DNA of 64,000 bases from Volvox africanus. Taxonomy: Eukaryota; Chlorophyta; Chlorophyceae; Chlamydomonadales; Volvocaceae. Below are positions 43,387 through 55,996 of the stretch, piece after piece. The position numbers were made by a program, and so were the translations under genes. Location: contig BSDZ01000004.1 in assembly GCA_030268105.1 (NCBI GenBank), forward strand, positions 5,005,001 to 5,069,000, in the 5' to 3' direction. The notes beneath the pieces were generated by a model. That model made no database searches and had not been told where the DNA came from. It worked only from the letters and a program-made list of their open reading frames with translations. The stretch's first letter is position 1; every line of letters starts with the position of its first letter.

Positions 43387-45968
43387 ATGAGCCTGCTCCT
43401 GGGCAATACATTTACAAATGGCCTATGTCAAGGTTTTAAGTATCGGGCGCCCATTATAGCGAAGGCGCAAGCTTGGGCAATTAGCAAGCGCTCACTCAAC
43501 GACGCAGAGCCAGCCGTGACCCATATCAGCAGGAGCACAACATTCACGGACACTATGGACACATCGCCAACATTTGTCTCATCGCGTCCATCGAAACGCC
43601 GGCGCATGCAGCCAGTCGCGGCGGGTTCGCCCTTTGCCCAGACGACAGTCACCGCAGCGCCGAAGAACACGCCAGCTGCCAAGCCGCAGGCGAAGCCTCA
43701 GCCCGAAAAGCCTCAGGAGGACGGGTTGTGGCTCATCGTGGGATTGGGCAACCCGGGATCCAATTATGATGACACGCGACACAAGTGGGTTGAATGGATC
43801 CCGTGTCAGATGTTCGCCGGGGAGGAATGTACTCTGTAAACACAGTAATTGGCACACGGCGGGTGCCTCAGTACGCTGGTTACAGATACCGCATGAAATG
43901 CTTAGCTAAATAGCACCTTGCTTGCGCTACTCTCCCTCCGTCCAGAGTTTTGGTCAACGTGTGCCGTTAACGAGATCACGACCGGTTGACCAACCGCATC
44001 ATCATCCGCTAATCTGTGATTGTGGGAGTCGCCTGGCTAATCCCTCTCCAACAATTACCCTCTCTTACCTGTTCCCATACCAACCGCTCACCCCTTTCAG
44101 GCTAACTGGCTTCTGTTTGACTGCTTGACTGCGCCGTTGTGTATTTTCTGGGCCTTTTAACCAGCTCCCGGCCTTCCCTTCCCTCCCCATCAGTGTGGGG
44201 TTCATGGTCTTGGACGAGCTGGCCCGTGCGGCGGGGATTGACTGCCGCAAGCTGGAGAAGAGCGCCGCCGTGGGCAAGGGGGAGGTGCAGGGCAAGCAGG
44301 CGAGTGGGATTTGAGCTCTAAGTGGTCAACTGGGTTACAGCCGAACATCAAATATCCTATGAGTGTAAATATATTCAGATGATCATAGGAGGTTCCGGGA
44401 CACGCAAGGATATTGTGTAGGACCACCGGCCGATCGGGGGGCTCATCGGGGGGCTCATCGCAAGGAAACGGTGCAGCAGGTGACGATAAGCAGTGTTAGG
44501 TCGGTCGTGCCGGTGCCCTTTCCATCCATTCAATCAACCAGCCAACCAGCAGCAAGCCAGCCAGCCGCCCGTCTTCCTGCCAGGTTTTGACACGCGTGTC
44601 TGTGCGTGTTCGAGAAGTGGGAAGGGCAGAACGCCGTCCGATGGCGCCATATCCAATCCAATCCAATCCGAAGTGCCTGCTTTCCTCTTTCGACCTCCGG
44701 CCTTCCGCGTGCTTTTTGGTGCGTGCGTTCGGATACTGTGGTGGACGCACATAATGTATGTATGGCATGCAGGTGCTGCTGGTGAAGCCGGTGACGTTTA
44801 TGAATAACTCGGGAGAGAGCGTAGCTGCACTGGCCAAGTTCTACAGGGTGCCCCCGAATAGAGTGCTGGTCATCTCGGACGATCTGGACCAACCCGTGGC
44901 ACAGGTAAATGGGCAAGCAAGCAGCACGGAATGGTAGGAAAAATGCTTCAGTATGAGCAGGGGTGGGCAGGGCTTTTGGTTTTAATACAACTGACCGGAT
45001 GGGAACTGCCGGAGACGGGAAGAAAGGACACAGTTGCAATGCAGACCTCAGCGTGGCAGCAACAGGAACAGCAGCGGCTCGCACGCACTCCGCCGGGGGG
45101 GGTGATTAAGGTCATCATGCGTTATCAGCCAAATTAAAGCAAAGTAAAGTAAATTATTTTATGCGGACGAGTACCCTGAAGTTGGCATTGTCCTCTACTT
45201 TGACCCGTACGACGTCCAAAGGGGTTACTGCGGACTGAGCCGACATTTGAACCATCGCGCAGGTGCGACTTCGGCAACGCGGCGGTCATGGCGGCCACAA
45301 CGGCCTCCGCTCCATAATTGACCGGATGGGGGGAACGCAGGACTTCCCGCGGATCAAGGTACACGCATAGGTTGGCGGTATGAAACATCCTTGTAAATAT
45401 CTTGATGGAGCAGATGGATATTCAGGTGAAAGGGATATAAGCTGGTTTTATACTCTGTATGTACAAAAATTACAAAAAAGATGTCGTTGACCCCACATGT
45501 AATCTGCGCTACGTTGCATTGCATTTGCTCCGTGATACACGGACACGTCATCAGCGCTTCCTGGCGCCGCCGCAGATCGGCATCGGGCGACCCACGGGTC
45601 CCGTGCCCATCGCGACATACGTACTGCAGCCGTTCAGTAAGGCGGAGCGTCCGGAAATTGATTCGGCGGTACAGGCAAGTGGCGTTTGTTGCATGATGGG
45701 TTGGGAGACGGTTGGCGGGTTACTAGGCAGTGCCACATAGGGAAAGGGCCCGCATAGGGTGCCGAGGCGTTAGGAGTGGCCTGTCATACGAACGCGTAGT
45801 CCATGGGGGTACCTCTTTGGATGTGGCGTTGTGTTGCATGCAACCAAACAATACGCTCCTCACCCGTATTTGAGTACTTTCCCGTCTGAGCCCCAGGAGA
45901 GCGTGACGCTGGTCAAGAGCGTGCTTGCGCTGGGCCTGGAGAAGGCTGCGTCTGGACACCGAATCTAG
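43387..45968 (+). CDS. PTH: Peptidyl-tRNA hydrolase (bacterial Pth type)
   Basis: Pth cleaves the ester bond of peptidyl-tRNAs released from stalled ribosomes. Exons 43387-43784, 44194-44299, 44773-44904, 45263-45358, 45576-45674 and 45897-45968 join to 300 residues. The family motifs are complete: IVGLGNPG, Y-x-x-TRHN with the catalytic His, [31 protein letters not shown] with the conserved Asp, [22 protein letters not shown] and PFSKAE. An N-terminal extension of about 115 residues, including SKRRRMQ and Ala/Pro/Lys-rich parts, precedes the domain and may target an organelle. Two introns, after 44299 and after 45674, have GC instead of GT at the donor (CAG/GCGAGT and CAG/GCAAGT). Reading phase excludes the nearby GT dinucleotides. 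The start is the first in-frame Met; the internal Met at about 43555 is an alternative. The gene is divergent from the mTERF-like gene. Confidence 0.92.
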
Positions 45969-46993
45969 TAATATAGTGTGTGCGCGCTTGCGGACTGCGC
46001 GGAGGGTATTGTGAAGTTGTACTGACAGTACGGAACATCTTGTCTGTCTGGCTCGCCCAGCGCGTCGTGCAGACTAGAGGGGGAGGAAGGCATGAACATC
46101 TGGAGGGAACCTGTATGGCTATTTAGATTTGGACAGAATTCGGGGGTTTCACGGAGCGAAGAGTCGCAGAGAGTTCTGGTATCTTAAAGGCAGCAGACGT
46201 AGAAGAGAAGGTGGGAGGGCACCAGAGAGGTGAACAAGGGAGGGGCTGTGGAAGCCCGCACCCTAAGTAACGGACCTAGGAGAGGGCTCCCGTTGAGGGA
46301 AGAGGGCAGAGGAGCAAACTCCTGAGCGGACAGAAGAGGAACAGGAAGGAGAAAGTAAAGTGTATTGACTGGAGTGACACATTGAGCTGTTGGGCTGACG
46401 TAATGGGTTGTCGTAGTTGGTCGTAGTTGGTCGTTAGGGTATGGAATGGGACGGAGGGAGAAGGGGGTCATCAGATACAGAAATGTAGGCAGGGACGAGA
46501 GTGTTGGCCACACCGTCAATGGCCGCTGATATCGTCTGTGAAGTTGTGGGCCTGAATCAGATGCTGAGTGACATTGTCTCCCGGGGGGGCTGTTTTCCCA
46601 TGCAGCTGGTTTTGCGGCACCAGGATGCGGAAGGTAGCACTTACTCATTTTGATGCGGGTCACCTGCTCACGGTGTAGCTCCCAACCAAGGTCATCATCA
46701 TGAATCGTCTGTTGAGGTGTCAGAAATTTGCTCTCTTCCACAGCAGCGCAGTACCTACCTAGTAAACATATTGCTTCATAATCAATTTGCTGTAGTGAAG
46801 GGGTGATGCGCGCACTGTTGGTGCGGCCCAAGGCAAGGCTGGAGTCGGAGTGCTAAGTGTGGGGTTTCCAAAGCGACTGATGATGGGGGAAACTTGGATA
46901 GATCTTGCCTTGCTAAGCAAATGTTGTTGAGATGGTCCATGGACGCCAAGCGAAGAGGGATTCACACACCGGCATCACATGCTATTGGACCAT
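45969..46993. other. Gene-poor stretch after PTH
   Basis: A 215-codon frame on - (46831-46184) has no recognised motif and is not supported. The 3' UTR of PTH lies here. Confidence 0.35.
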
Positions 46994-47336
46994 GTGTTAC
47001 AGTGGTGTGCATTGCTAAAATCTGACGCGAGGACCCTGGGTCGAACCCCGATTTGAACACATAGGATGATGTATCGATGGTACGAGCGCTGTATTCCACG
47101 TCAGCCCTATGGCGGACACTCGGGCTGGTGCTGCGCCAGGGTTACGACCCGTCGCCATGATAAAGAAAAATGGGCAGTCGTGCCGGGAAAACAAAAGAAC
47201 CCCATCCATCGGGTGCAAGGCGTAATCTGCCCTACGGGGTCCCACGGGCGCACGAGGATGTTCACTGCAGAGTGGGTTGGATTTAAGTGGTGGAACTCAC
47301 ACCCCGGCATCACGCGCTATTGCACCCTGCGTTACA
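46994..47336 (+). repeat. tRNA-related SINE-like repeat, copy B
   Basis: This is the second copy of the element at 38138-38526, in opposite orientation: GTTACAGTGGTGTGCATTGCTA at the head, GGGTCGAACCCC about 35 nt later, body sequence matching copy A with scattered substitutions, and an end near CGCTATTGCACCCTG. No clear target-site duplication was found by eye. Confidence 0.62.
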
Positions 47337-47567
47337 TAACCCTATAATGAAATCCAGCACCAAAGATGGGCAGCACTCATTATTATTATTATTATCATGG
47401 GTACACTGCCGTTAGGCTGGCATGCATTATAGGGAATCCCGGGGTTTAAATAACCATTAATTACACCATTGGGCATGCGTACCCCATTCTTGGGACCGCT
47501 AGGGTTCACTGGCTTGTTTGATTTCGCAGATAGATTCTCTTGCTCATTGCGGCCCCTATCCATGTAT

Positions 47568-47663
47568 CTTGGGGTATCTACGGGTAGTGTCCAGAATGGA
47601 CCATGCATGATCATCTACTGATCGGGCCTTTGTTTAGGCGGACATAACAGAGATACAACAAAC
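47568..47663 (+). repeat. Dispersed repeat, copy 2
   Basis: Matches 38862-38943 (GGGGTATCTA, AGTGTCCAGAATGGACC, ACAGAGATACAACA), with an insertion of about 5 bp and one longer divergent patch. Function unknown. Confidence 0.6.
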
Positions 47664-48978
47664 ATGCGCCAGCATCGATTGGATCACCTACTGGCCTTTG
47701 GGTGTGTTTGTAAGTCACCCCGCACCTCATGGCCCCCTTTAGGGTGGAACATTCTAACACTGATGCGTCCTGCCAATGAGGGCGGACAGGGCCACGACTG
47801 AAGAGCCGTGCTATCCCTTGCTGCTCTTACTCTCATGATAGTGATCACTGGGGGCCCCGCTTCTACTTTACCATCCTGGTCCTCGTTGAGAAATAAGTCG
47901 TTGACAGTCTGAATCGAATTTGAGACAACTGATTTATATAAAATATATTGCACTCTGAATTTCAAGGCTATCTTAGGGGATAGATAAACTTTCTTATCAG
48001 TTCAATTACAAGATGCAGGATTGTACATGCATGGCACTATCATGGCCGCCACATGAAGCACAGACATGCATGCTTATGATGATGGATGGACTCACACATC
48101 ATAAGAGCACAACCGCTCAACCAAGCTCAAGCAGCCATAAATGGGTTCATAAACGGTTTTTTATACAGCCATGCATCGGGTTGTGTTGCATGTGGAACGA
48201 AGGTGTCCCTACCAGCTATTGGCTAGGCTAATCAAGGGCTAATTAAGCCTGATGAAGTCTAATTAAGCATATTTAGGTCTGACTGGCCTGTCCGGCATAA
48301 TTAGCTCAGCAAGTAGTTGCCAGGGTATATTGGGAAAAATTCGGAGGTGACACTAGGTAGCTGGCTTGAAGGTGCAGATATAATGTGTGTGGGATAGGGG
48401 GATACAGCTTCACCCGTGGCCACTAACCTGGCAGTCCCTACCTATTTCGGGGCACCTTCATCCGGTCTCCCATGCCGACTTCTCCGAAATCAGTGCTCTT
48501 CCCGGGTTCAGCACCCACCACCAGCATCCAGCGGGATCTGCCGAATCAACTAAGGCGTCAACTCCGCTCCTGGACAGCTCGCAGGTCACTATAATCGGAT
48601 CCTTCACCATCCATCGACATGGGTGCACCCTGCCCTCAACTTGCAGAGGGTCTTTGCCCCGCTCTTGGTCGGTGTCGAACCTGGAACAATTTTTTACAAG
48701 CAACCCATAGGTAGGTCAAGTCCACCTTGCATGCATGCACCGTCTGAATGATAGGAAGTGTCATAGAAGCCATCAGTCCAACCTATAGGTGTTTTTTTAG
48801 GCATGCATGCATCATGGATGTCCGAGAAGTGTCACGCATTGCGACATGCTGGATCCACCAAACCCTGATGCGGAACGGTATAAATTTGTAGCCTCCACAC
48901 ATGATAAGCAACCTCGGTTCCACATCTTCATAGGCAACATCAAGTTAACCTTACATTATTCATCATCTATCACTCTCG
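47664..48978. other. Gene-free stretch
   Basis: No coding sequence recognised. It contains GCATGCATGC runs near 48730 and 48800 and a TA-rich patch near 47935. It may be repeat-derived. Confidence 0.3.
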
Positions 48979-49050
48979 AGCTCACGCTGAGATTTGAACT
49001 CAGGTCGGTGGATTCAGAGTCCACAGTGCTAACCACTACACCACGCGAGC
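48979..49050 (-). tRNA. tRNA-Gln (anticodon CUG)
   Basis: On the - strand 72 nt fold as a full cloverleaf. The acceptor stem GCTCGCG/CGTGAGC has one G-T pair, the D arm is TGGTGTAGTGGTTAGCA (a good A box), the anticodon stem GTGGA/TCCAC holds the loop CTCTGAA with anticodon CTG, and the T arm contains GAGTTCAAATCTC (a good B box). There is no intron and CCA is not encoded. This matches eukaryotic tRNA-Gln(CUG). No run of four or more T follows the 3' end for at least 60 nt, so a normal Pol III terminator is missing nearby; a pseudogene or the head of a SINE is the alternative. Confidence 0.85.
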
Positions 49051-50317
49051 AGGTTGTAATTATGTTAAAAGTTTGTATTACCTTAAATCATTACCATAAC
49101 TGCCGATTCTCAATACCTTGTTCAGGTTTATGTTTTAAATAGGGTAACTATCCTTGGGAACCAAAGACGAAGAGATCAGGGCGAGGGCAGGCTGGTGGTG
49201 TACAGCAACTGAAACGTAAGGTCGGACCGGTCTTTTATTGCTGCGGTCTTCGGCACACAGTATACCTATCTTTGGAAGTTGGATCTTAATATCCGCGCGC
49301 GGTGAGGATGGCGAAGCGGAACGAATCGGGAGAGGGTTGAACCGGCGGTGTGCTATCAAGCAGTCCAGGCTGGGGATCAGACTATTCGGAACTTGTTTGC
49401 AAAGTCGCAATTGTTATATATTGCTGTAATTTGCATAGGGAGCTGGGCGAACTATTAGACCGCTATGAGGCAGAGTCTCCATACGTTTCCATCGCGTGAC
49501 CTCAGGAAGCAATCGGGTGCTGCATTCAAGTCATAGCACACGAGAATGTCTTAGAGTCGTATCAAGTTGATCAATTTGATTTCATATTGACTTTACGTTG
49601 CAAGTGGCTTGGCTGCGTTGCATGTTAGCACCATGTCACTCATTTTCACGGATAAAAACTTACAAAGTTTCTTTCATTCGCAATGACTTAGCATGAAAAA
49701 AATAAAAAAATTGGTGTAAATACACGATCATGCTCCAGCGTTGGCTGTCGAAACCAGATAGTGCTTCCAACCGTTTGCATTTTGCCGGCATTATAGGTAT
49801 ACTGCTTGCGCACTAGGCCGATATACTTATGATACTGGGCGCTTTGAAATAACTAAAACGTAAAAACATGGTTGACCAGCTACGCAGACGTACATGCGGG
49901 GATGACTGATTTGACAAGTAGGCGAGGCTAGTTTGAGGAAGCCATGCCAAAGCAAATATGAACTAATAGCATTTATGCATTCGAACGCATTTTCACATGT
50001 GTGAAGGCATCATGAAGGCCTTAAGGGATTAGTGCCTATTGCTTGAGTAATTTCGGAGAGCTACTTGCTCACGACGTGCATTATAGGATAGAAGATGATT
50101 GAATATCCATAAATGCACATGTTAAAAATCTAAGAGAAAGATATCCCTACCTTTGCTCTGTGAAGTCCATCCAAGCGCTGCATCCTGACGCTGTACATAA
50201 ATTGTAAATTCTTGGCAATTCTGGTGATTTAAGCGCTAGCCATTCCCCCCGGTTGCCTCGGGCACAGCTGTGGCAGGAGCAAGGAACAAGGAGGTGTATA
50301 TTGCCTCAAGCAGCCAG
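49051..50317. other. Gene-free, AT-richer stretch
   Basis: No convincing reading frame on either strand. The upstream control region of the next gene presumably lies at the right end. Confidence 0.35.
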
Positions 50318-53300
50318 ATGACAGCCCAGTTAACTGCATGCAATGCAGCAGACTCATTGCTTTACAGCTTCACACCACCTGTCGGCCGCGGAGGTACGCT
50401 TCGAGATACCAGCAAGGCGTGTGCGCGCCCTTCCATTGCGCGTCACCGCTGTTCAACGGCACAAGCATGGCCTCGTTGCATCCCAAATTTTTGTCTTGAA
50501 CATAAGCTTATATCTGCTATCAAGTTTTGCTGCTTTCGGGCCCGTAACGGCAGGTGGAAGCGGGTCGGTACCATCTTCGTCACCCGTTCCGTCCCAACTG
50601 CTAAACAGCTCGAGGAGGCACAGAGCGCAGTCGGTCCCAGGAGATACGATGCATCGGGGCGAGGAATCGGATGAGGTTTACTTGTGAGGCATCTTCGTAC
50701 TCCCTGACATTGATTTCTGGTTTAGGGCTTGGGCTGTCAGGTTACCAAGCCGTGCTTACCATGTAGACTCAATCGTGTACAAGAGTTATTTGGTCAGTCA
50801 GAGCCTTGAGCCTGAAAGCAGTTTGCCCAAGTGTTGAAACCTTTCGCGTTCCTACTTGTGCAGTAGCAACTGCTGCGCACGTTGCCTCCGGTGTTCTTTC
50901 CTGCCCTCCTTCCCACAATCAGGGAATTACAAGGGGGGGTGTCCCGTGGTCCCGGCACAGGCCCCAGCAGTACAGGCTTCAATCCCAGCGCAGGTGTAAG
51001 CGCGTCTTTTAGCAACAATCTGAGCAACGTCCAAATTAGCAGCCCAAGCAGCAGCCTGGGCAACGCCGGAGGCTCCTCCAACCTCGGTGTTCTTAGCATG
51101 CCGTCCCGGCCACCCATCGGCATGAGCCGCTGTGGCAGTGCAGATCGCCACCAGCAACCCCAGGGTCCAAGCGCCCTTGCGAGCATCGGCAGCCTAAGCA
51201 GTGTAAGCGGCCTGAATAGCAGTAGCGGGGCCGGTGCCATGCCAGTGATAACCTGCGGCGGCGTTGGGACTCTCCCACCCATGCGACATAGCATCAGTGG
51301 TAACCCCGGTATTGGCCTGCCGAAGCGCGATTTACCATCCCTGACGCTCGGCTGCAGCGGGGGGTCTCTGGACCCACCGGTATTGGGCCTGCCCAGTCCG
51401 GTCCGACTCTCCGTCAGCGGAGGCCTCTCTGATGGGGCGTCAGCGTCTATGCCGTTTCCGGATCTTCCACCGACCATGGCGGCGTTCGACGGCTCCGCAC
51501 CGCCGTCATCGCCGCGAAACGGTGTGCCGGCTGTACTGGCGCCTCTTCGTGTAAGCGGTGCCCTTGCTGTTTCCAGCGGCGCTGCAATCGTCCCCGGTTC
51601 CTCGTCTTCCCTTAGTGCTATTGGCTCAGGCGCTGTCGCAGAGAATGCCGCCGGCGGTTGGTGTGGCACTGCCACTGGGAGCAGCGGTTTACTTGCGTCC
51701 TGCGGCAGCCGCCGCCATACATCACCCGCTGGGCTGTGCGACAGTAGCGGCACCTTTCCAACATCTTCGGGGCTTTCAACGCCGGGAGCCGCTGAGGGGG
51801 GCGTTGCTTCGCCCTTGACACCCAACCAGCCGCCCATCAACCTGTGCGCGCCGCCTCGCCGGTCCCACAGTCTTACTGCAAACAAGCCTGCCTTCAGCAA
51901 CAGACAAACAGCCGATGGCGGTGGAAGCGGTTCTGATGGTGGAGCTGACCAAGGCGACCGGGACGCCGCGGCACCTCCTGTTGGAGATAAAGAGCGTGCT
52001 TTTGGCGGCGTTGCTGCTGGCTCTGAAACGAACAGTTCGACAGCAAAGGGTATGTCCGGCATCACCAACGATTTGCAGCGGGCCGCCGACGCACTATTGG
52101 CGCTGCATGCTGGAGCGGTCCGGAAACATTCATCATCACCGTCGGCGACGGCGACGACGATGATGCCGGTGAAGGCCGCAGCAGCGCCAACGGTGCCACC
52201 CGCGCAGCTGACGCGAGCGCAGCTGATGGTAGTAAAGGATTCTGCTCCTGGTCTGCACTGGGACTTGCGGGTTGCTTTACGGCGAGTCTTTCAGATGCTT
52301 CGTCAAGAGCTCTCGGCGGGACCGGAGGGGCGGCAATTGAGCAGTACGGCTCAGGAGTGCTGGGCCACCTTGGACAACTACTTCGAAGGCGCATCAGGTA
52401 CGTTGCATAACTACGGCGCTATCGGCCAATATAACTGGAAGCAATTTGATGCGTGTTGAAGCTGGAAGCTTGGCAGCTTGTAGGGGCCCGGGGCCTGGAC
52501 GGCGCGCTGATCTCACCTGACACTCACTCCTTGGCGCTATTCGACTTTCCCACGCAAGACGCAATTTGCACCTTGTCGATAATCCATATAGCGGCTAGCT
52601 GAAACATCCAAACGCGTATCCTTTGTCCACTCGTACCTTAAGGTTTTCTCATCCACCCGTCCCATTTGCGCTGCACCCAATTGCAGAGTTAATTGGTGTT
52701 CTGGTGGACGGCGCACTGGCGACGGCAGCGGTGCAGCCGCCGTCACTGCTGCCACCGACATCTCTACCCTCACCACGCCAGCGGCAAGTGCTGACCTGTG
52801 CCGACAACGCCAGCGGAGGCGATGGCTCCGCCGCCGTAGGCGCAATCAGCTCGGAAGGTCAGGAGGCAGGCCGATTCCGGGTAAGGCGCAGGACGATGGC
52901 GTGGAACTGGCCGGGAGTTGGGGTGGGGTGGTTAAAACGCCCCTTGTGTTGTGGACGACGCAACGAGGCCGGGGACAGCCGGTCTTGGGGAGATACCGTT
53001 CAGCCTAGTACTCGAAATATTTCCTCGAACCTCATGATGATGATGCGTCCGTCGCGTTGTATTCATTCTACGCCATTCCACATGTGTGTTTCCTAGGCCA
53101 CGCATGAGGACCTGCGGCGGCAGCTTGAAGAGGTCAAGGCTCGGCTGGCGAAAGCGGAGGCTAGGGCGACGGCGGCAGAGGCCGCGACGGCGGCGTCAGG
53201 CGGTGTGCGTCCCAATGCCGTCCGCAGCGGTAATGGTGTCGCTGCCCCGCGGCCACCGGCCGGAACGGCAACGGCCGTGGCACCACCTCTGGAGCGGTGC

Positions 53301-54063
53301 TACGGCACCTCCCCCAGGTGCGTCCCGATGGGCATTTTATGAGCATCAAAAAGGCAGAAGTAAGAGACAGGTTGTAACCGCCGTGAAGTTCCGTCGTGCT
53401 TTGAAAGCATGGCCGTGAACTCGGACGTCGCATATAGTTTACTGAATGGAAGATGATGGAAGAGTTTTCTACAGGGGAATGATTTGCGCGTGGAAGGTTA
53501 GAGGGCAACAATGGGGCTGACCTTTACGCGTGTGCCATCAACCTCGGCGCGACGAGCGGTACTGCTAGGCGCGACGAGCGGTACTGCTAGGCGCGACGAG
53601 CGGTACTGCTAGGCGCGACGAGCGGTACTGCCCCATGCCCAGCTCCGCCGCGCCACCCACGGGTCGTCCTCCGCCCTTGTGTCCTTATTTCCGGCCTAGG
53701 CGGGGCAAGCACGCGCTGGTTCAGTCCAACCGTGAGGACGTCGCGGCATCTTCCAGCAGCGCCGGTGGCGGATCCGGCAGCGGCGGGGCTGGTAGCGCCT
53801 CTGCTGCAACTAGCGACGCGGTTTCAGCAGCGGCCACTACCCCGTCCTCCGTTACCCGCAACAGCGAGTCTTCTCCTCAGCGGCGCTTCGACCGGTTGGC
53901 CGTCTTGGCTCGTGGTGCGTCATATGACGAGTTGGTGATTGAGGAGGACGACTCGGACAGTGACTCTTCCGCCACCGACGACAGCATGGACACGCGCCGG
54001 CGCATGCTCACCTACCATTCAGCTTCGTTCGCCGAGTGGGTTCGCGGCGTGCGGCGTAAATAA
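50318..54063 (+). CDS. Large low-complexity protein with coiled coil, function unknown
   Basis: Exons 50318-50393, 50554-50675, 50867-52397, 52687-52880, 53097-53317 and 53700-54063 join in exact phase to 835 residues. The first 520 residues are Ser/Gly/Pro/Ala-rich and probably disordered. A more ordered region follows around residues 520-600, with GLHWDLRVALRRVFQMLRQEL, CWATLDNYFEGA and ELIGVLVDGAL; the first of these is amphipathic. A heptad-like segment DLRRQLEEVKARLAKAEARA (exon 5) looks like a coiled coil, then come an acidic Ser patch (EEDDSDSDSSATDDS) and a C-terminal end WVRGVRRK. No known domain was identified. A 424-codon antisense frame inside exon 3 is a composition shadow. The start is the first Met of a short exon and could be replaced by an upstream exon. 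Confidence 0.68.
53546..53631. repeat. Four tandem copies of a 22-bp unit
   Basis: Four tandem 22-bp copies of GGCGCGACGAGCGGTACTGC plus TA, the last lacking TA, lie in the intron just before the last exon of the 835-residue protein gene. Confidence 0.95.
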
Positions 54064-55996
54064 AAACGATAGATAAAAACACGCTGGTACATATATCAAA
54101 TAGGCCTACAGGCTTCGGGCTGACAAAGCGCTGCAAGGCATATTGGCATCATCGCATGTTCTGTGTGGCGAGGGAACGTACAGAGAAGGAGGCAAGTAGG
54201 GAAGGAGGAGGAGGAGCTAAACTGGTAGGTCGCGAACGTTGTATTTGTGCATTGTTGATCAAGTTCATCTGCTCATAGCCAATCATTGTACAGACAAAGT
54301 ACAGAAAAGTTAATGCGTTTGAGTTTCGGCGCTGGCGGCCTGCCGCTGCTCCTGCGGATGTTCCGTACTCGGAAGGTAGTCCTCGGGACTCCTAGTCCTT
54401 GGGACTCTTAGTCCTCGGGATTTGGATGCCGGTCTAGACGCAGACAAAGCCGCAGTGATTGGGGGCAGTGATGTGGATGGTTCCATGCGGCGGTTCCAGA
54501 ATTCGCTGGAATCGCCAGGTGGGATGCAGGACAGATTGGCACGGAGGGGATGAGTAAAGAGAGAGCCCTGAAAAACTGCCTGTCACAGCTTCAATGCTGG
54601 TGCGTCGGCATCACCGAGGTGCGGAAAGTGAGCCTGGAAATGTATGAAGTGGCGTGAGCGGCTCCGCTCCCGTCTTGTGGGTGTTACCGTGTTCAGTCAG
54701 CGCAGTCGCTGTCACAATGGTATCTGAATTAATATAAGTGGCTTGATAGAGGGGTCCCCTGCGATCGAGCAAGTACCCGGGCTAGCTGCCTCTTTACGGC
54801 GCGCTACTCCCACACATCTCAATAACGAGCTGCGATATATGGGTTCCTATGTGACCTCTGCAGCGCAGGTTGTGTCAGCGCAGGTAGGAAGAAGATTCTT
54901 GGCGGCCGAATCAATTCTGGAGGCATGAACTGCCTTGCTCTCCAACAAACAGGATGAACAATTTCGCATGTTGACGCAAAGTTCTCACTCCCACTTTCGG
55001 AATGTCCGATGAAACAAGTCTGCGTGAAGGCAGGTAGTGATAGTGGAGACAGTGGCGGTTGTGGTAGATATTTTGGGATATCGGGACGGGCGGAAGCATG
55101 TCCGGGCCGAAAGGCGTCTGGGCAGCTGAGCCGGGCAGCATGGCCGGCCGGCTCGCGTGATGGATTGTTGCAACCAATGAATCTGCCCCTCAAGGTTGGT
55201 GAATTCTGTAGAGCTCAGCTCTAGCACGACCTTTATCCATTTGCGAGTCGGGTCTGTAACTGTTGTGTATTACATAGTTAATGTGGTTATCTAGGAATGA
55301 CCACGTCGTAAACTGGTACGACCGCGGATGGTTTCTTTGCCCGTGGCGTAACCATTAGCTCTACCCTTCTGGATAATCCGCTGGCGCTCTGTGTTCGCAA
55401 ACGCAACACCTCTACAACGAATGCCACATCACCTCGGGCGGCAACAAAGGCTGGAAGTCCGGGCCACCAGACGTTTCTGTCCCCAGCGGAGGGGCCACTG
55501 AACTTCTTAACTCTGGTGGGAGGTCGATATTGTTCATTTCTGCCTAGTCAAACCCGTTTATCGCGTCTATGGTGCAAGTCGGTCCATGGAACAGCGAACA
55601 CCTTTCTCCGCCGCGCGCGGAAACTCCAGTGATTTGATAACCATGCCTCTGTTCTGGTGCTGCTGCAACACCCTCCCACACTGATGGCAATTACAAAACT
55701 GCCTTGTCACTGCTGTTGCTGCCGCTGCCACCTCTGCGGCTGCTACTGCTATCTATTTTCAGTACATCTTTGCATGCATTGTCACACCACCATTCACCCT
55801 GATGTGGGTCACCCACGCCAGTTCATTTCCTGCCACTCCTTTCTCTACAGTTGCATATGCTGCTGCAATAGCCTGTATGTGGTACACACTCGCACATGCA
55901 CGCCTATCCCCTTCTTTGTCGCACATGCTAAGCTCCGTAGTCGCTCCTCGACACTGTTAGCTCCAGGGCTTGCTATCATACCTACCTCAGCCGTTG
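54064..55996. other. Convergent intergenic stretch
   Basis: No gene supported. Short frames only. TTACA at 55691-55695 (TGTAA on -) lies 302 nt beyond the AANAT stop and may be its polyadenylation signal. Confidence 0.4.

Noticed and set aside
46184..46831. 215-codon frame on -
   Set aside because: No recognised motif. The start DYEAICLLGRYCAAVEE is suggestive of a protein fragment but too little to call.
50794..52068. 424-codon frame on -
   Set aside because: Antisense shadow of the GC-rich exon 3 of the 835-residue protein. Composition explains it.
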